Shown: positions 26,147 to 37,856, counted from the stretch's first letter. The stretch is 64,000 bases of DNA from Cristatella mucedo (GCA_009760855.2 WPIO01000068.1:498501-562500), one strand, 5' to 3'. The notes: a model not told the origin generated them from the sequence alone. Made by a program: numbers and translations.

Positions 26147-26319
26147 GTGCCAAGTTCCAAATGATCTTTCAACATATTATATTTATTTAATAGTGTATTA
26201 TATATATATATATTTATGTTGCACACTAAGAAAACCTAGTATCTTTGTCCAGATGCACTTGTGCCTATGACCTTGATTATTTAAGGCAAGCATCTTACCC
26301 GTGAGCCGAACCAAGGCTA

Positions 26320-26365
26320 TGATATTGGCTCCACTGTCAAATCTGCCTACTTTTAGCTTAAATAC
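26320..26365 (+). mobile_element. LINE-A fragment, continuation
   Basis: GGCTCCACTGTCAAATCTGC and CTACTTTTAGCTTAAA match the LINE-A block that in other copies follows the interrupted segment (AGCTCCACAGTCAAATCTGC). This is the far side of the nested insertion. Confidence 0.55.
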
Positions 26366-26376
26366 ACTCGTGCATA

Positions 26377-26384
<8 letters not shown>

Positions 26385-26417
<33 letters not shown>

Positions 26418-26425
26418 ACACATGT
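26385..26425 (+). repeat. (CA)n microsatellite
   Basis: CA units with CATACACACA variants flank the end of the LINE-A fragment. Confidence 0.9.
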
Positions 26426-27639
26426 GCACACATATCGATTCAGATAATGCCATAAAGGCACGTTGAACAACAATTTCTGTTGATATACTTTGAGGAGTCG
26501 TTCAGCACTGTTCCATCGTCTATTCAATGGTGGTGAGATAGACTGACATTGAGATCAAAAGCTTCTAAAGGTGGAAGTCATAAACTAATGACATCAAATG
26601 GAGAAAAGAACATCTAACACATACACTAGTAGGTCGTCATTTGATAAATACCACGTACTGCAATATTTTCCACCAAACTGGACCAAGCTGTTTGGCACAA
26701 CCAGAATAAATGGCACTTTTGCAAAAACTCCAGCCGAATTGCTATTAGTGGGTTGGCAATTAGCTTCTGCCACATGCATTTTTATGAACGTTAAACATGT
26801 TAATTGGTATGTATTTTTCATTTTGGAGTTTTGGGAATCAACTGTCAAGGGGGACGTGCTATGTGATTTCCAGCATTACGACCACTCCTTGGGGTGTTTA
26901 GCTCTATTATGATAAAGAATAGTGTCACAGCCAGCATAGCGCCACAGCCAGTTTTGCAAGCTACACTATCTTCCATCGTTTAGCCCTACATTCCACATAC
27001 GCTTGCTGTCCACCACTGATCGGATGGCCTGTATGAGAAACATAATGTTAATGATAATAACAACAAGAAGCTCCTAGCGACAGCCGAATCTTGTGTAAGC
27101 ACTTTATATATGCATGCGAACTATCTCATACACCAATGGATTTAGGTTCATGCATGCATGCAGACACACTAATGTACTCCTACATGAACATGCCCACTCT
27201 CACTCTCACACACAGCTGTATATGCACGAACATGTCAAATACATACATGCTTGATAAGAATAAATACATATACTCCCTTGCAGGACATCGGTCCACAATC
27301 ATGCACATACCAAAGCGTTTGCCCGCTCAAGCGAGCACACACCCATACAAACACTGGCACACAAACAGGTCAAGCTCCTGCTAGTGCAAGAACTTCAGCT
27401 GGCAGGCATCTGCACAGCAAGGCTTCTGCTGCTGTCGGGGAGGGGTAGGACAACTTTGTCTGGGTGCAAGATAGCAGCACTGGTCCACAAGCATGATGTG
27501 ACAACATGACATTCTGGATCAAATCCAAAGGAAAGTGCCATTGGCAGCAGCAGGCTTACTATATGCACAGCAGAGGATTGCTGGTATCAGTCCGAACTAC
27601 TTGTATCCATCCTTGCAAGCGACAGCCATCACTCATAAA

Positions 27640-27725
27640 AATAACAGTAAGACTAAGATAGTTGTAAAGCACTCTAATTGATCTCAATCTCTTTCTATGC
27701 ACTTTAGATAAGGCATTTAGCACAC
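27640..27725 (-). mobile_element. LINE-A 3' tail
   Basis: GTTGTAAAGCACTCTAATTG, then ATCTCAATCTCTTTCTATGC and ACTTTAGATAAGGC are the antisense of the LINE-A tail, without ORF2. Confidence 0.6.
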
Positions 27726-28696
27726 GGGTCTTCTGATTAGCTTCAATATTGAAACTCATATATTCCAGGATCAACTGGACCAGACAGGCTTCAAGCTGTT
27801 TATCACAACTAGCAGCTTCGGGGGCAGGGGGGCCAGTCCTTCACCATCTCTCCCCACTCTCCTCAGAGTTGGTCACTGCCTCATGTTGGCAAGCCCAGCT
27901 TCGGATGCTTCAGGGACACCACCTTACCAAATGCAGCTACTCTAGTGAGTATCCTTCGGGTAGTTCCAGTCAAGAGAGCCCTGACTGCTGGCTCCTCTGC
28001 CATCCCTGGATTCTGCTATGGTATCGTCTGGCCCCATCCAAGTCTTAACCTCAACTGAATCTTGCACACAGCAGCAGCGTTGATTACTGGCTGACTCATG
28101 GGTCATAATAATGATAATTACCATACACATTTTTATAACAGCTAACAAGTACTCGTGGTGAGTACTTCACATTAGCTGAGAGTAGGACAGCTCTGATAAA
28201 CGATTTGTTAACTAGCAGATGCCAGCTGGAGACCTAGGCACAGGCAGCAGCAGAACGTTGCTTCAGCTGCTGGTTAGAGGCCAGTGGTGTCACGATATGA
28301 GCATAGCGTAAAGAAGGCCTGAAAGCATAGGTCTCGGAAGCATTCTCAGTATACCATACTGACAGGCAGAACATACTCCAAAGTACTAATTGGAGCAATC
28401 ATGATCACACTTCCAAGTGAGGCCAGCTCGGTATCGGATCTGATGCTGCACCATTCCCTTCATATTGATCTTATGACTCAATCGAGGAATCACTCGGTCG
28501 CCTGAGCCCCTGCCAGGCTTCCGAATAACTTCTGCCCTAGGAAGAGGAACACGAGGTCGTTCCTTGTTCAACCAGAATCGGTACCCGGATGCCTACAGTC
28601 ACGGAGAGGTTGGATATAGCCGTTTGCCTAAGAAGAAATCCTGACGGCAAACTCAGCAAACGGTGGGATCGTCGACAAGCCTCTTGACATTTACAG

Positions 28697-28819
<123 letters not shown>

Positions 28820-30524
28820 AAGAGATAAACTGACATGCAGTCAGATACAGACAAGACAGACAAACATACTGACATACAGTCAGATACAGACAAGACAGAC
28901 AAACATACAGATAGACAGTCAGAGGTAGACATACAAACAGACAAAAAAGACAGACAGTCAGAGATAGGCAGGCAGAGAAGATAGATATACAGTCAGAGAC
29001 AGACAGACATACAGTCAGAGACAGACAGACATACATAGATACAGATGATAGAGATATACAAGAGCACGGCCAAGGCAGGCTGCATCACTGGCCTGGCAAA
29101 TGAGGAGGCAGTACATTAACTTAAAACATATTAGTGGCAGCTGGAGCCACTTGTCAAGAGGACAGGCATTGGTGTGCTGATGGTCAGCTCGATGAGGCAG
29201 CTGCCTCTTGAGCCACCTCCTCAGCCACCCAGCCAGCCCTCTCTAAGGCAGCAGACCGAGCAGCAGCAGCAGTCTTGCCACGGCTCTTGCCACGCAGCTG
29301 CTGGCCTGCTTGCAGACCCCCACAGGCGACTATTCTAATCCAATAGCGACCTTGGCACAAGCGCAGGACCCACTGTGAGCTCGATGGAGGAGCTTTGCTC
29401 GGGCCGGTGGAGGCCGCCGCGACACACCGCCGGCTAGTCGATACTGGCTCGAGTGGGCAGATGGAAGGTCTCCGGCTGTTTAGCATAGGCCAACACAGAG
29501 GTGCCGTGGTTGCAACACATTAAACAATGACCAGAAGCTGCTTACTATTTAAATGACTGCATGGTAAGAACTATTTCTAGGTAGACCGGTAGCAGCCAGT
29601 CGGCTCCCTCTCTCTTGTGTTTCTCTCTCCCACACTGTCTCTCCTGCTCTGTCTCACCATTTCTCCTGTGCACGGCGATCGCCCACAGGGGCAGTGCCGG
29701 ATACTCAATAGACTCCGCACGTCAACGCCCGATGGCCAGCCGGCCAATTGCCAGCCCAAAACAGCAGCAGCCCGCCACAGCTACAACTGCTGAGGCCACG
29801 ACTGAAGCTTGAGCAGGAGCGAGATGCACTGCTACTGACTGCTAGCTGGGCCATTATGTGGCAGCAGCTGCCTCGGCTGCAGCAGCACAACGGCCGCGGG
29901 CAGGAGCATGCACAAGAAATTAATGATGGCCACAGGCAATGCTGGAATGATGTAAAAGGTAACAGCAGCCCATCAGCACCGGACTAGACAGTTTCATTAG
30001 ATTACTAGATCAATAAATTGTAAGCAAAAGAGGAGGCAGAACCTAGCCGGGCTTAAGCCGTCACAGGGACACAGCTCACGATGGCGGCCAAGCTTACTGA
30101 AGCGACTGGGCGAGATGGTCGCGCATTTTTACCACACAGCAACCGCATTTCGACCAATACCCAGAGGAGAAATTAAGAGAATCAGCATATCACATGGCAA
30201 TCGATGCACAAGGACTGCCCAGCAATGGCTGCCTGCAGTTCCATAGATCAGGTCGGCCGGTGAGGCCGATCGAGAAGCTAGCACACGCGACAAAGCTTTC
30301 CTGTTTGGGTGCTGCAACTATGAAATGTGCACAAAATCACTGCCACTTTAAAAAGCTGGTGCCTTCGACATGGGTTGCATGGCCGCGAACGGGCCGATGC
30401 CTGCCGTTGGTGCTGATGGTATGCTAGTGCTGGCCTGCACAGAGGCGGCTGCCTCCCAGTGGGGTCCCTGACTTGGCTGGAGCTGCACATCACCTGCAGC
30501 AAGGAGTGAGGGCCTGTGGCAGAA

Positions 30525-30562
30525 GCAGCGGCAGCGGCAGCGGCAGCGGCAGCAGCTTAGGA
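30525..30562 (+). repeat. (GGCAGC)n hexanucleotide repeat
   Basis: About five to six units of GCAGCG/GCAGCA give serine-glycine or leucine-rich open frames on both strands. This is simple sequence only. Confidence 0.8.
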
Positions 30563-31286
30563 GCAGATGAGCAAACTCGATGTACAATCGTCCATCCCTC
30601 GGCACCACACATCTGCATGCGATATCGGCAGCTGCTGCTGACATTCCTGAGTGCCTCATTTGCAGGTGCCATCCTGAAGGGGTGCAGCAACATACGCTGG
30701 GCAGCTCCCGAAGTATGCTGGGCGTCTGATGAGAGCCCACGCCAGGGCCACTCAGCTGCAGCCCCCGAGGTTTGCTCGGTATGCCGCCCACCGCAACTCG
30801 GCCGCTGAGAGCCTGTGGGGCAGGGCTTCAAGCGCCTGGTGGCCTGGTGCAACAGCGCTAGCAGGTAAGTGGCCAGTGGGGAGGCAGTTGAGTGGCCTAA
30901 CTGCTCCCCACCCCACCCCCCCCCCGTGTGAAGAAACCGATCGTGGAGCACCAGGCATGCAGTGCAGATAATTTTCTTAGCACTGCCGAGCAGATAGGGT
31001 CAGGATAATGAGCCTGCAGACCACTGTGAAGGTCTCTCGACTAGGCTCGTCTAGGATAGCATACGAATGGCTAAATGACTGCTCCATAGCCAAGCTAGCA
31101 GTTCACAGCTTCACCTAGCTAGCTGGCACCTTAGATCAGCTGGATGGAGTCGTGGTGGTAATCGTTTTATTTTTTATTGTCAACCAACACGAAATACATG
31201 CACCTTTAGCAAGAAACCAAGACTCGGCAAGATTTAGCAAAAAAAATCAACATCTATACTTGTCAAACGCTTGTCAAAAATGCTTG

Positions 31287-31326
31287 GCACGTTGGATTAT
31301 TCTATTGCACGTTGGATTATTCTATT
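31287..31326 (+). repeat. Perfect 20-bp tandem duplication
   Basis: The unit GCACGTTGGATTATTCTATT occurs twice back to back with no mismatch. It looks like a very recent slippage or repair event in single-copy sequence. Confidence 0.95.
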
Positions 31327-31900
31327 GCAACCTCACAGTGAGAGCCCCTCGACATGCCCTTCGAAACCAAGTTCAGTGCTTGCCAAATCCGGTCATCTGG
31401 GCTTTTTGGTCATGCCAGCTGGAGCTGCTCGGTCTGCACTTTGTATACCCACCCGACTTGACGGCTCACGGTGCCAAAAGGCAGCCTCTTCGGTGAGTGG
31501 AGTAGGCAAAACTTGAATGATTATTTGATACACCGTCTTATCACGGTCGCAGCCAGCTTGAGCAATACGGCCCAGGAGGGAAGACAAGCATGCTGCCACA
31601 CCTGGCTTGTCAAAATTTTGCTACTATTGGCTGTCTCTGGCAAGATCAAAGTCTTGCTCAGTCCTTGGCTGAATCCTGTGTAACTCTTTTGACATCGGCC
31701 AGCTACTTTAATGACGAATACAAATCTCGTAACGAATATGAAAGTGGAGGGTGTCCAGATTGTGGTCCCAAGGGACAACGAACTAGGTGAAAATATGCCG
31801 GTCCATTGGCGGGTTTCCCTATATCAGCACAAGCAAACGTGCCAGAGCCTTTGCGCGACACGACTTATTCGGAAAGAAGCTGTAGCATGCAGGGTATAAA

Positions 31901-32037
31901 TATATAATTCATTTGTATAGCACCCTAAGAGAACCCAATCTCTATTCAGGTGCTTTACATATGCCACGGGGCTCGAGTCCATGACCTCGGCCAGACCTTG
32001 ATCGCAGTGAGCACCTTAACCACTGGGCCAAGGTAGG
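31901..32037 (-). mobile_element. SINE-2 copy
   Basis: The minus-strand order is a head with CAGTGGTTAAGGTGCTCACT, the B-box region GGTCATGGACTCGAGCCCC, then CATATGTAAAGCACCTGAAT, then AGAGATTGGGTTCTCTTAGG and an AT end. It is one of the better preserved copies. Confidence 0.88.
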
Positions 32038-32546
32038 ACAACGACTACACGAGGTCAGAGCTAGAGGCTTTGGTGCAACATCCCGAAGCAGACAGCCAGA
32101 TAAGGTCACAATCGGCAGCATAGCAGTAGCCCCAAGTGAGGTAAAGAAACCAGGCGTGACGATGACTCAAGTTTGCTACTTTGTAGGCAGTCAATAAATA
32201 GCTGACAGTACCAGCGATTACCATGTCACATCGAAGTGCTAATGATAGAGCCCTACGAGGCTGCTATAGCAGGCAATGAAAGCTCATCAAGAGGCATACT
32301 CGAGAAGCCGACATGACCTGCCACGAGCATACAAGGTCGCTGGACCTAGACGACAGCACACCGGCCGAGCATCGGCCGGAACATGCACTGCGACCGGCGA
32401 ATTCACAGCTGAAATAGGCCTACCAGCCAGCTGGATAGCTTCTCAAGCTTCTGTGAGCAGTCGCTGAAGCAGGCGTTTTACCGAATCAATCGTTTGCCGA
32501 AACTCGTTACCAAAAATGACCCGAGCCTCGCGCCTGGTCATCCGGT

Positions 32547-32650
32547 TGTAATAATAATAATAATAATAGTACATTTGCATAGAGCCCTCAGTTAACTTCA
32601 AATCTCTCACAGGCCCTTCACATATGCTGAACAGCAACCATGAAGGATGA
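32547..32650 (-). mobile_element. LINE-A 3' tail
   Basis: An AATAATAATAATAATAATAG tail is followed by AGCCCTCAGTTAACTTCAAA, TCTCTCACAGGCCC and CATATGCTGAACAGCAACCA. No coding part is left. Confidence 0.7.
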
Positions 32651-33339
32651 TCGTGATCCGGCTTTACATGCAAATTATGCTAATACACTATGCACGCATA
32701 TCAATTCGACCGTTTCATGCCATTGAGCATTTAAACGAATTCTATCGGAAACCGCTCGATGCCTCAAAAAGTCTTGCCACTTTGTGGTGCAGGGCTTGTA
32801 TGACCGAACCAAGTTGTGCTCCTGCAATCGTCGAGACTCGTTGGAAATACAAAATGGGGTGGAAACTGATGTTAGCGAGTGCTTTCGGCGTATTAGTGGC
32901 GAATACCCGAGCAGATGACCGGTAAACGTCAATTTTCACTTGGACCGTTCGCGAGCCAGTGGCGCCGAAGCAAAGGCATCCAGGATAGGGCCGCAGACAG
33001 TATTGACATTTAACGCATAGCATAGGACTGTGCTAGAATAGTATCATGCGCATTTCGCTCGCACAAGACGTACTAACGACGGACCCTGCAACAACATGTC
33101 AGCTCAATGATCGTTAGACAATGAGATAAAGACGACGAAGGGGGCTGCAGCCGAGTGAGTCACCGCCGCGCCACGCCGTGATCAGGCGTAATGAGCCTCG
33201 CTACAATACGGTGTCTTTTTCATATCCTGACTACAAAGTAATTTTATAATAATATTAAATTTTTTATTAAATATTTATTTAATTATTTAAATTGCAGCAC
33301 AACAGTCAGCATGGATCTTTGAGCTAGCAAATCCTTGGC

Positions 33340-34080
33340 GCCGATAGCTAGGTGAAAGGTCAGATCGGGCAGACGGTGGCTTCCTCAGTTTGGCGGTCAA
33401 TTGGCAGCGGCATTGGCTCGGTGGACCAGGTTAACGTAGTCACTTGCGATCGCCGACGCCCTCAGTATCCTACCGAGTTAATTTTATTGGTCGAGGAAAG
33501 CTCATTCGACAAGATCCAGGTAGGCTACAGTTCGCATTCGCTTGCGCCGCGCTTCGCGCTGCTATTCGCCCCGGCGATTTCTTTGTACCTTAGAACGCAC
33601 GCGACGCCTTGTTTGTGGCGCCGTCATTTCGGGCGCGTTTTTAAGCTGGTGCACTCTGGTGGCGATAACTGAATCGCGCGTGGTTTACTATTGGCCTTAA
33701 GTCATTTCATCATGCTACTACCGCGTTGCCTCGGGCCTACCACGGCTCCCTCGTGCGTACAACGGCGGCTTTTGCGGAGGGCTGGCTCTCGCGCCGTCGG
33801 TCGCCGCCGGCGGTGGTTGCCACTGTGGCATTACGACGCACGACGAGTACGACGCGGGCGCGTATCCGAACTATAAATTCCCCGCATGAGTTTCTCAAGC
33901 CCGACATATCGAGGACGCGGCCCAATCGCGGCGCTCGCTCCCGGCGTCTTATCGTTCAGATCTCGGATCGCTCCGTACACGTGGGCCGACCGCGCATGGC
34001 GCATTCTATCGGCGTCTTCCGCCGCAGTGACCTAGTCGGTTGCCGAGTGGCCTTGACGCCCGTTCCTCAAAAATAGCCGC
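33340..34080. other. CpG-rich segment upstream of the ATP-grasp gene
   Basis: CpG dinucleotides are dense here (for example GCGCCGTCGGTCGCC and CGACGAGTACGACGCGGGCG) compared with the AT-rich flank at 33,240-33,300. Open frames at 33,352-33,672 and 33,726-34,076 show no recognised domain. It is placed where a promoter or 5' exons of the ATP-grasp gene might lie, but nothing in the sequence proves it. Confidence 0.35.
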
Positions 34081-34569
34081 GCTCTAGCATCTGAAGAGGG
34101 TGCCGCTACTGTTCTGCGTAGATGCCGGCGCTGCTGGAGTCCGTCGGTAGGTAGTGGTGTTGGCGGTACAGTTCCGACTTGCTGGCTCACGCCGACATAG
34201 CTCGAGCCTTTGTCGCGCTAAGATCTCGCCGTATCCATTTATTGCTTACTCTAACGATGGGCGCGTCGCTGCCATCCTTTTGAATGGAAATACTCGCGGG
34301 TTAACGTGATTTTTTACGACTGTTTCCCCTTGAGCGCCACCTAGCGGTATACTGCTTTCACTCCTCACCCCATATTGCTAACTCCCACGTTAAACAAGCT
34401 CAAGGTCCGTGTTGCCGGTCTCACGAAACTTCTCCAGACTGGCTCGTGCTATTTGATCATGGCCTGATCACCAGTTTTTCGTGAAAGCAACTTGATGTAT
34501 CACCCTTTTTCGACGTCATTGCTTCTTACCCCACCCACCGGCCGTGTACTAGCTTGACGATCATGCTTG

Positions 34570-34745
34570 GTGAGCCGTGATGGCACGCTAGGTAAGGCGG
34601 TTGCTTTCACGACCTCGGCCCGAGGTCGTGGATTCAATTCCTGCGGTAGGCGATTCTGTATCGCCACTGCAAGCGGTGGTGATAGCCGTAAAGGCTCTTC
34701 TGTCGCTATACAAAAAGAGGCTGTTTAATCAGCTAGGATTTATTT
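34570..34745 (+). mobile_element. SINE-1 copy upstream of the ATP-grasp exon
   Basis: This is a near full-length tRNA-derived SINE. It starts GTGAGCCGTGATGGCACGCTAGG (an A-box-like region), then GGATTCAATTCCTGCGG (a slightly decayed B box). The body contains the paired TCGCCAC/GTGGTGAT segment and the tail GCTCTTCTGTCGCTATAC. It sits directly before a SINE-2 copy in the same orientation. Confidence 0.9.
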
Positions 34746-34756
34746 TATATATTTGT

Positions 34757-34893
34757 TTAGCCCAGTCGTCAAGGTGAATGTAATTAATGACCGTGATCGT
34801 GGGGTCGAGTCCCATGACATACGTGAAACGCATGAATAGAGATTAGGTTCTCTTGTGGCGCTATACAAAGGAGTTATATTTATGATTTTATGT
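34757..34893 (+). mobile_element. SINE-2 copy adjoining a splice acceptor
   Basis: A decayed tRNA-like head (GGGGTCGAGTCCC as B box) is followed by the tail GAATAGAGATTAGGTTCTCTT and GCTATACAAAGGAGTTATA. That tail is shared by all SINE-2 copies and resembles the LINE-A 3' end. The tail ends only about 10-20 bp before the acceptor of the exon at 34903, so the SINE may contribute sequence to the branch-point region. Confidence 0.8.
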
Positions 34894-34902
34894 CTTTCAT
34901 AG

Positions 34903-35191
34903 GAACGTATCATTGCTGCTGAGATGGAATCCTTCACTAGTTTAAGTGACATAATAAAGAAGGACGGAACGTACTGTTATCTAGTGCTGGAATACCCGAC
35001 CACCTACCTCGAGGGTCAGCACAAGAACGAGAGGCTATACCGACTGTGTGACTACCGCAGCGGATCGCAGTACTCGAGGACCTACCTTATTCCGTGGCGC
35101 TACCTGCCCATCCTTGGGCACGGCATACCGGCAATGCTGCACGCCCCTCCTCCTGCCTACTTGCAAGACCACTGGAAGCAGTGGATAGCAG
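34903..35191 (+). other. First visible exon of the ATP-grasp gene
   Basis: The exon is bounded by TTTCATAG at its 5' side and GTCAGT at its 3' side. Reading from the acceptor gives seven codons (ERIIAAE) before the Met at 34924. It is therefore either an internal coding exon or a first coding exon with a short 5' UTR. No upstream coding exon could be assigned with confidence. Confidence 0.7.
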
Positions 35192-36260
35192 GTCAGTCGA
35201 TAAGTCGCCGCTCGTGCTGTGTTGTGTGCCGTTCGCGACACTCGTGCTAGGTAGCAACTGCGTAGGGGTCCAGCCTCATCCAGCGCCCGTACACCAATTA
35301 CAAGAGGCCAGCAGGTCAAATCGTGAGGCCATCGGCCCCCAGCGTGCAGGCGTCTATCGTGGAATGCAGACTGGTGGTGTTTGCAGTAAGAATTACGGCA
35401 TGTTGATGAGGCCTGACCGTAGCGATGCAATGACGTCTTTGGTGCAGCTCTCGGGTTTTGCTTTGGCCACCCTGCGAAGCCTGTGCCTAGGTCTTCAAAC
35501 GCATCGTCGTTTTTCTCACCAATCGTGTATTTATCTCACTTGTCTTCTCAAGAGAGCATAATTTATTTGCAGGCATGTTATGTCTCGGTTTGAAAGTCAA
35601 TATCACATTTGATTTTGGAGAGCTGGTCCTTGTGTGATCATGTATTGCTTTAGTATTTAGCACTGCATGGCAGCTTGCACCACATGTGATTCTCACGCCA
35701 GCCACTTAATCATACTTTGATCTAGCTTTTTCACTTGGGCACACTCCTGCAGTTAGCAAAGGAGATCAGTAGACATACTATTGCTGCAACTTTCGTGCCG
35801 CCCATAGGTTGTCAGCATGGTATTTGTGCTAACCTAGCAACGCTAGTCGAATTTGTCAAGGTGCGATGCCAATTAAATGCTGCCCGACTGTATAGAACTC
35901 TTATTATTGCACTGTGGCATGTACTTGACAAGTCACGGCACCCGTTTGGATTACATGCAAACTCGTAGATCGAGAATGGTGTTGACATGGTCAGAGTATA
36001 TAAACGTGCTATACACGATAGAAATTCTAGTTTACAACTAGCTGGCAGGTCTATCGTGTATAGCACGTTTGTATTCCATTTAGCGGATGGTTGTAGTTAA
36101 ATTATTTATTTTTTAATAATGGCCCCTTCTGATCTGATATCTCCGTCTTGTGGACTGATGCGTAGAAAGCAAGTTGTGTGCATTCCGTGCGTGAGTGCTT
36201 GCGAAGTTGTTAATTATTGTTAGTAATGTAATCGTTTGACGTTTGCCAACCATTCATCTT

Positions 36261-36350
<90 letters not shown>

Positions 36351-37395
36351 ACACCTGTTCATCCACACTCATAATAGCATGAAAAGCATTGACATGCTGT
36401 TTTTTTCAGGCTACACGTCGCCGACGGTGATTGACTATTCTACTGGTTTCAGCGATGACGTTCCGGTGTCGTTCAGCATTCCGTTTGAGGAGATACCCAA
36501 GGCAAAGCACCTGGTAGACCCCGATACGTGGTATGAGCTGTACGACAAGGCGACGGTGCCGCTCTGCGGTGCAGTTGTGCCGAAGCATTTTGACGTGTTC
36601 CAGGCGCCTTGCATGATCAAGGTGAGCCACGGTTGCGCCTCAAAGGGTGTGTGGATGGCTGAAACACAGGAAGAAGGCGAGTCTATACTTCTTGATCTGC
36701 GCTCGAAATGGGATGGTGGTATTATCTACCAGGCGATCGTGCGAGGCCTTAAAGAAAACGTATGTGCTCAGTTCTACATGCACCGAGATGGCAGCCACAC
36801 CTGGGTCGGAGTGTCACATCAGATCTTCAGCGAGCTGACACACTTCTTCCAGGGTGGCAAAATGTCCACTGAAGAGCAGGTGAAGATGAGGGAAAAATAT
36901 GAGCATTTCCTGCAACCAGTGTTTGGCTTTTTGCACGAGAAGAAGTATGTCGGCTTCTGTGGTGTGGACGTCGTTCAAGGTGATGACGACAGACTATATG
37001 TAGTCGACATTAATCCACGTCCATGTGGCTCGACGCCTATGCTTTTCCTCGCGCCAGTCATGGCGAGTTTGGGCTTCACTGAAGGATTCATTAGATCGTC
37101 CGAGTTCCGGTGTCCGGCATCTAGGCTCGTTCAGATTGCTGGGCAGCTTAATGGACAGAAGCGTGGCATGTGCATCATTCTCTCTGCCGGTGGGGTTGAC
37201 GAGTCGAAGTGCCGTTCGTTCTGCTGTTTCTTTGCTGCCACGGAGAGTGGCACCTCAAAACTATACAGTGAACTGGTTAGTATGGTGGACCACAGTAACA
37301 GTGTGCTGGGCTACATCCCGAAGAAGTTGGACGATATGCACGTGCATGTGGATGCAATAACGGGCCCTCGGGGTGACATTCCCAGTATTTTATAG
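34924..37395 (+). CDS. ATP-grasp domain protein, spliced (join 34924..35191, 36410..37395)
   Basis: This is the only persuasive cellular gene. The first visible exon ends at 35191 before a GTCAGT donor; the second begins at 36410 after a TTTTTTCAG acceptor. Both edges are phase 1 and rejoin an uninterrupted frame of about 417 residues from the Met at 34924. The ATP-grasp fold is recognised by the nucleotide-binding lysine in MIKVSHGCASKGV (K160) and by the metal-binding end CGVDVV (D276) and VDINPRPCGSTP (D289, N291), where family members usually have E-x-N. ATP-grasp enzymes activate a carboxylate as acyl-phosphate and ligate it to an amine or thiol. The substrate here is unknown and I do not recognise a named orthologue. 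The first 120 residues look like a pre-ATP-grasp region; no signal peptide or membrane segment is evident. The frame stays open upstream to a TTTCATAG acceptor ending at 34902, so the Met may be internal and earlier exons missed. The stop is TAG; a possible ATTAAA polyadenylation signal lies at 37614-37619. Confidence 0.85.
35998..36074 (+). repeat. Intronic near-perfect hairpin
   Basis: Arms 36002-36022 and 36050-36070 are perfectly complementary over 21 bp (core CGTGCTATACACGATAG). The pairing extends outward to 35998/36074 with one G-T wobble. The 27-nt loop contains a smaller palindrome, CTAGTT-TAC-AACTAG (36027-36041). The size resembles an animal microRNA precursor, but a tiny inverted-repeat transposon or cruciform would look the same. 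Confidence 0.75.
36262..36349 (+). repeat. (GT)n microsatellite in the intron
   Basis: About 44 uninterrupted GT units lie 60 bp upstream of the splice acceptor of the second ATP-grasp exon. An open frame runs from this repeat into the exon, but the VCVC-repeat part is intronic and should not be annotated as protein. Confidence 0.95.
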
Positions 37396-37613
37396 CAATA
37401 GGTATCCCACTAAGCGTCGTGATACCTGGATGAGGCTTTTTTGTATGCTTTTACTACATGTGAAATAGCATGATAATGGTTGCAGGATGTGCAGCCTTGT
37501 GGCACTGCATTAGTTTGTGCTTTCTTGCATCATGTGGGACCATACGTTGTCAGTTGTCTGCAATTCTGTACTTGTATCAAGTTGGCTGTCTGCACTCGAT
37601 ATATGTCAGAATA

Positions 37614-37619
37614 ATTAAA
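37614..37619 (+). terminator. Possible polyadenylation signal of the ATP-grasp gene
   Basis: ATTAAA, the common variant of the AATAAA hexamer, lies about 220 bp after the stop codon. No transcript evidence is available, so this is only a positional candidate. Confidence 0.35.
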
Positions 37620-37856
37620 AAGAGCTGCAGTCCCTTTGTTGCTTAACAGAGAGGCTTTCCGGTGCTAGGCTTTCACAACAAGGTTATGAGCTCGACAGGC
37701 ATCGGTTCCGGTTCTTTTCCTTAGCCCCAGTGAACTTGTACTTTTTGTTCTAGTGGGTTGTAATTAGTTATTGTGCAATTATCAGCGCATCTTAAAAGCT
37801 ATAGGTATACCAATCTGGCGATCATGAGTGTCTTAATATTGCTTTTGCAGACTGTC

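Larger units (their letters stand above)
35192..36409 (+). other. Phase-1 intron of the ATP-grasp gene
   Basis: The 1,218-bp GT-AG intron starts GTCAGT and ends in a T-rich tract plus CAG. It holds a 77-nt hairpin (35998-36074) and a (GT)n tract (36262-36349). No mobile-element copy was recognised inside it, unlike the sequence just upstream of the exon. Confidence 0.8.

Noticed and set aside
33726-34076. Arginine-rich open frame resembling the end of a Ty3-type integrase (LGPTTAPS region)
   Set aside because: The similarity is a few residues in a CpG-rich segment; no protease, reverse transcriptase or integrase core is present.
36259-36409. Start of the ATP-grasp open frame in the (GT)n repeat, as if the protein began with a VCVC run
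   Set aside because: A T-rich tract and CAG acceptor at 36,409 and an in-phase upstream exon show that this part is intron.
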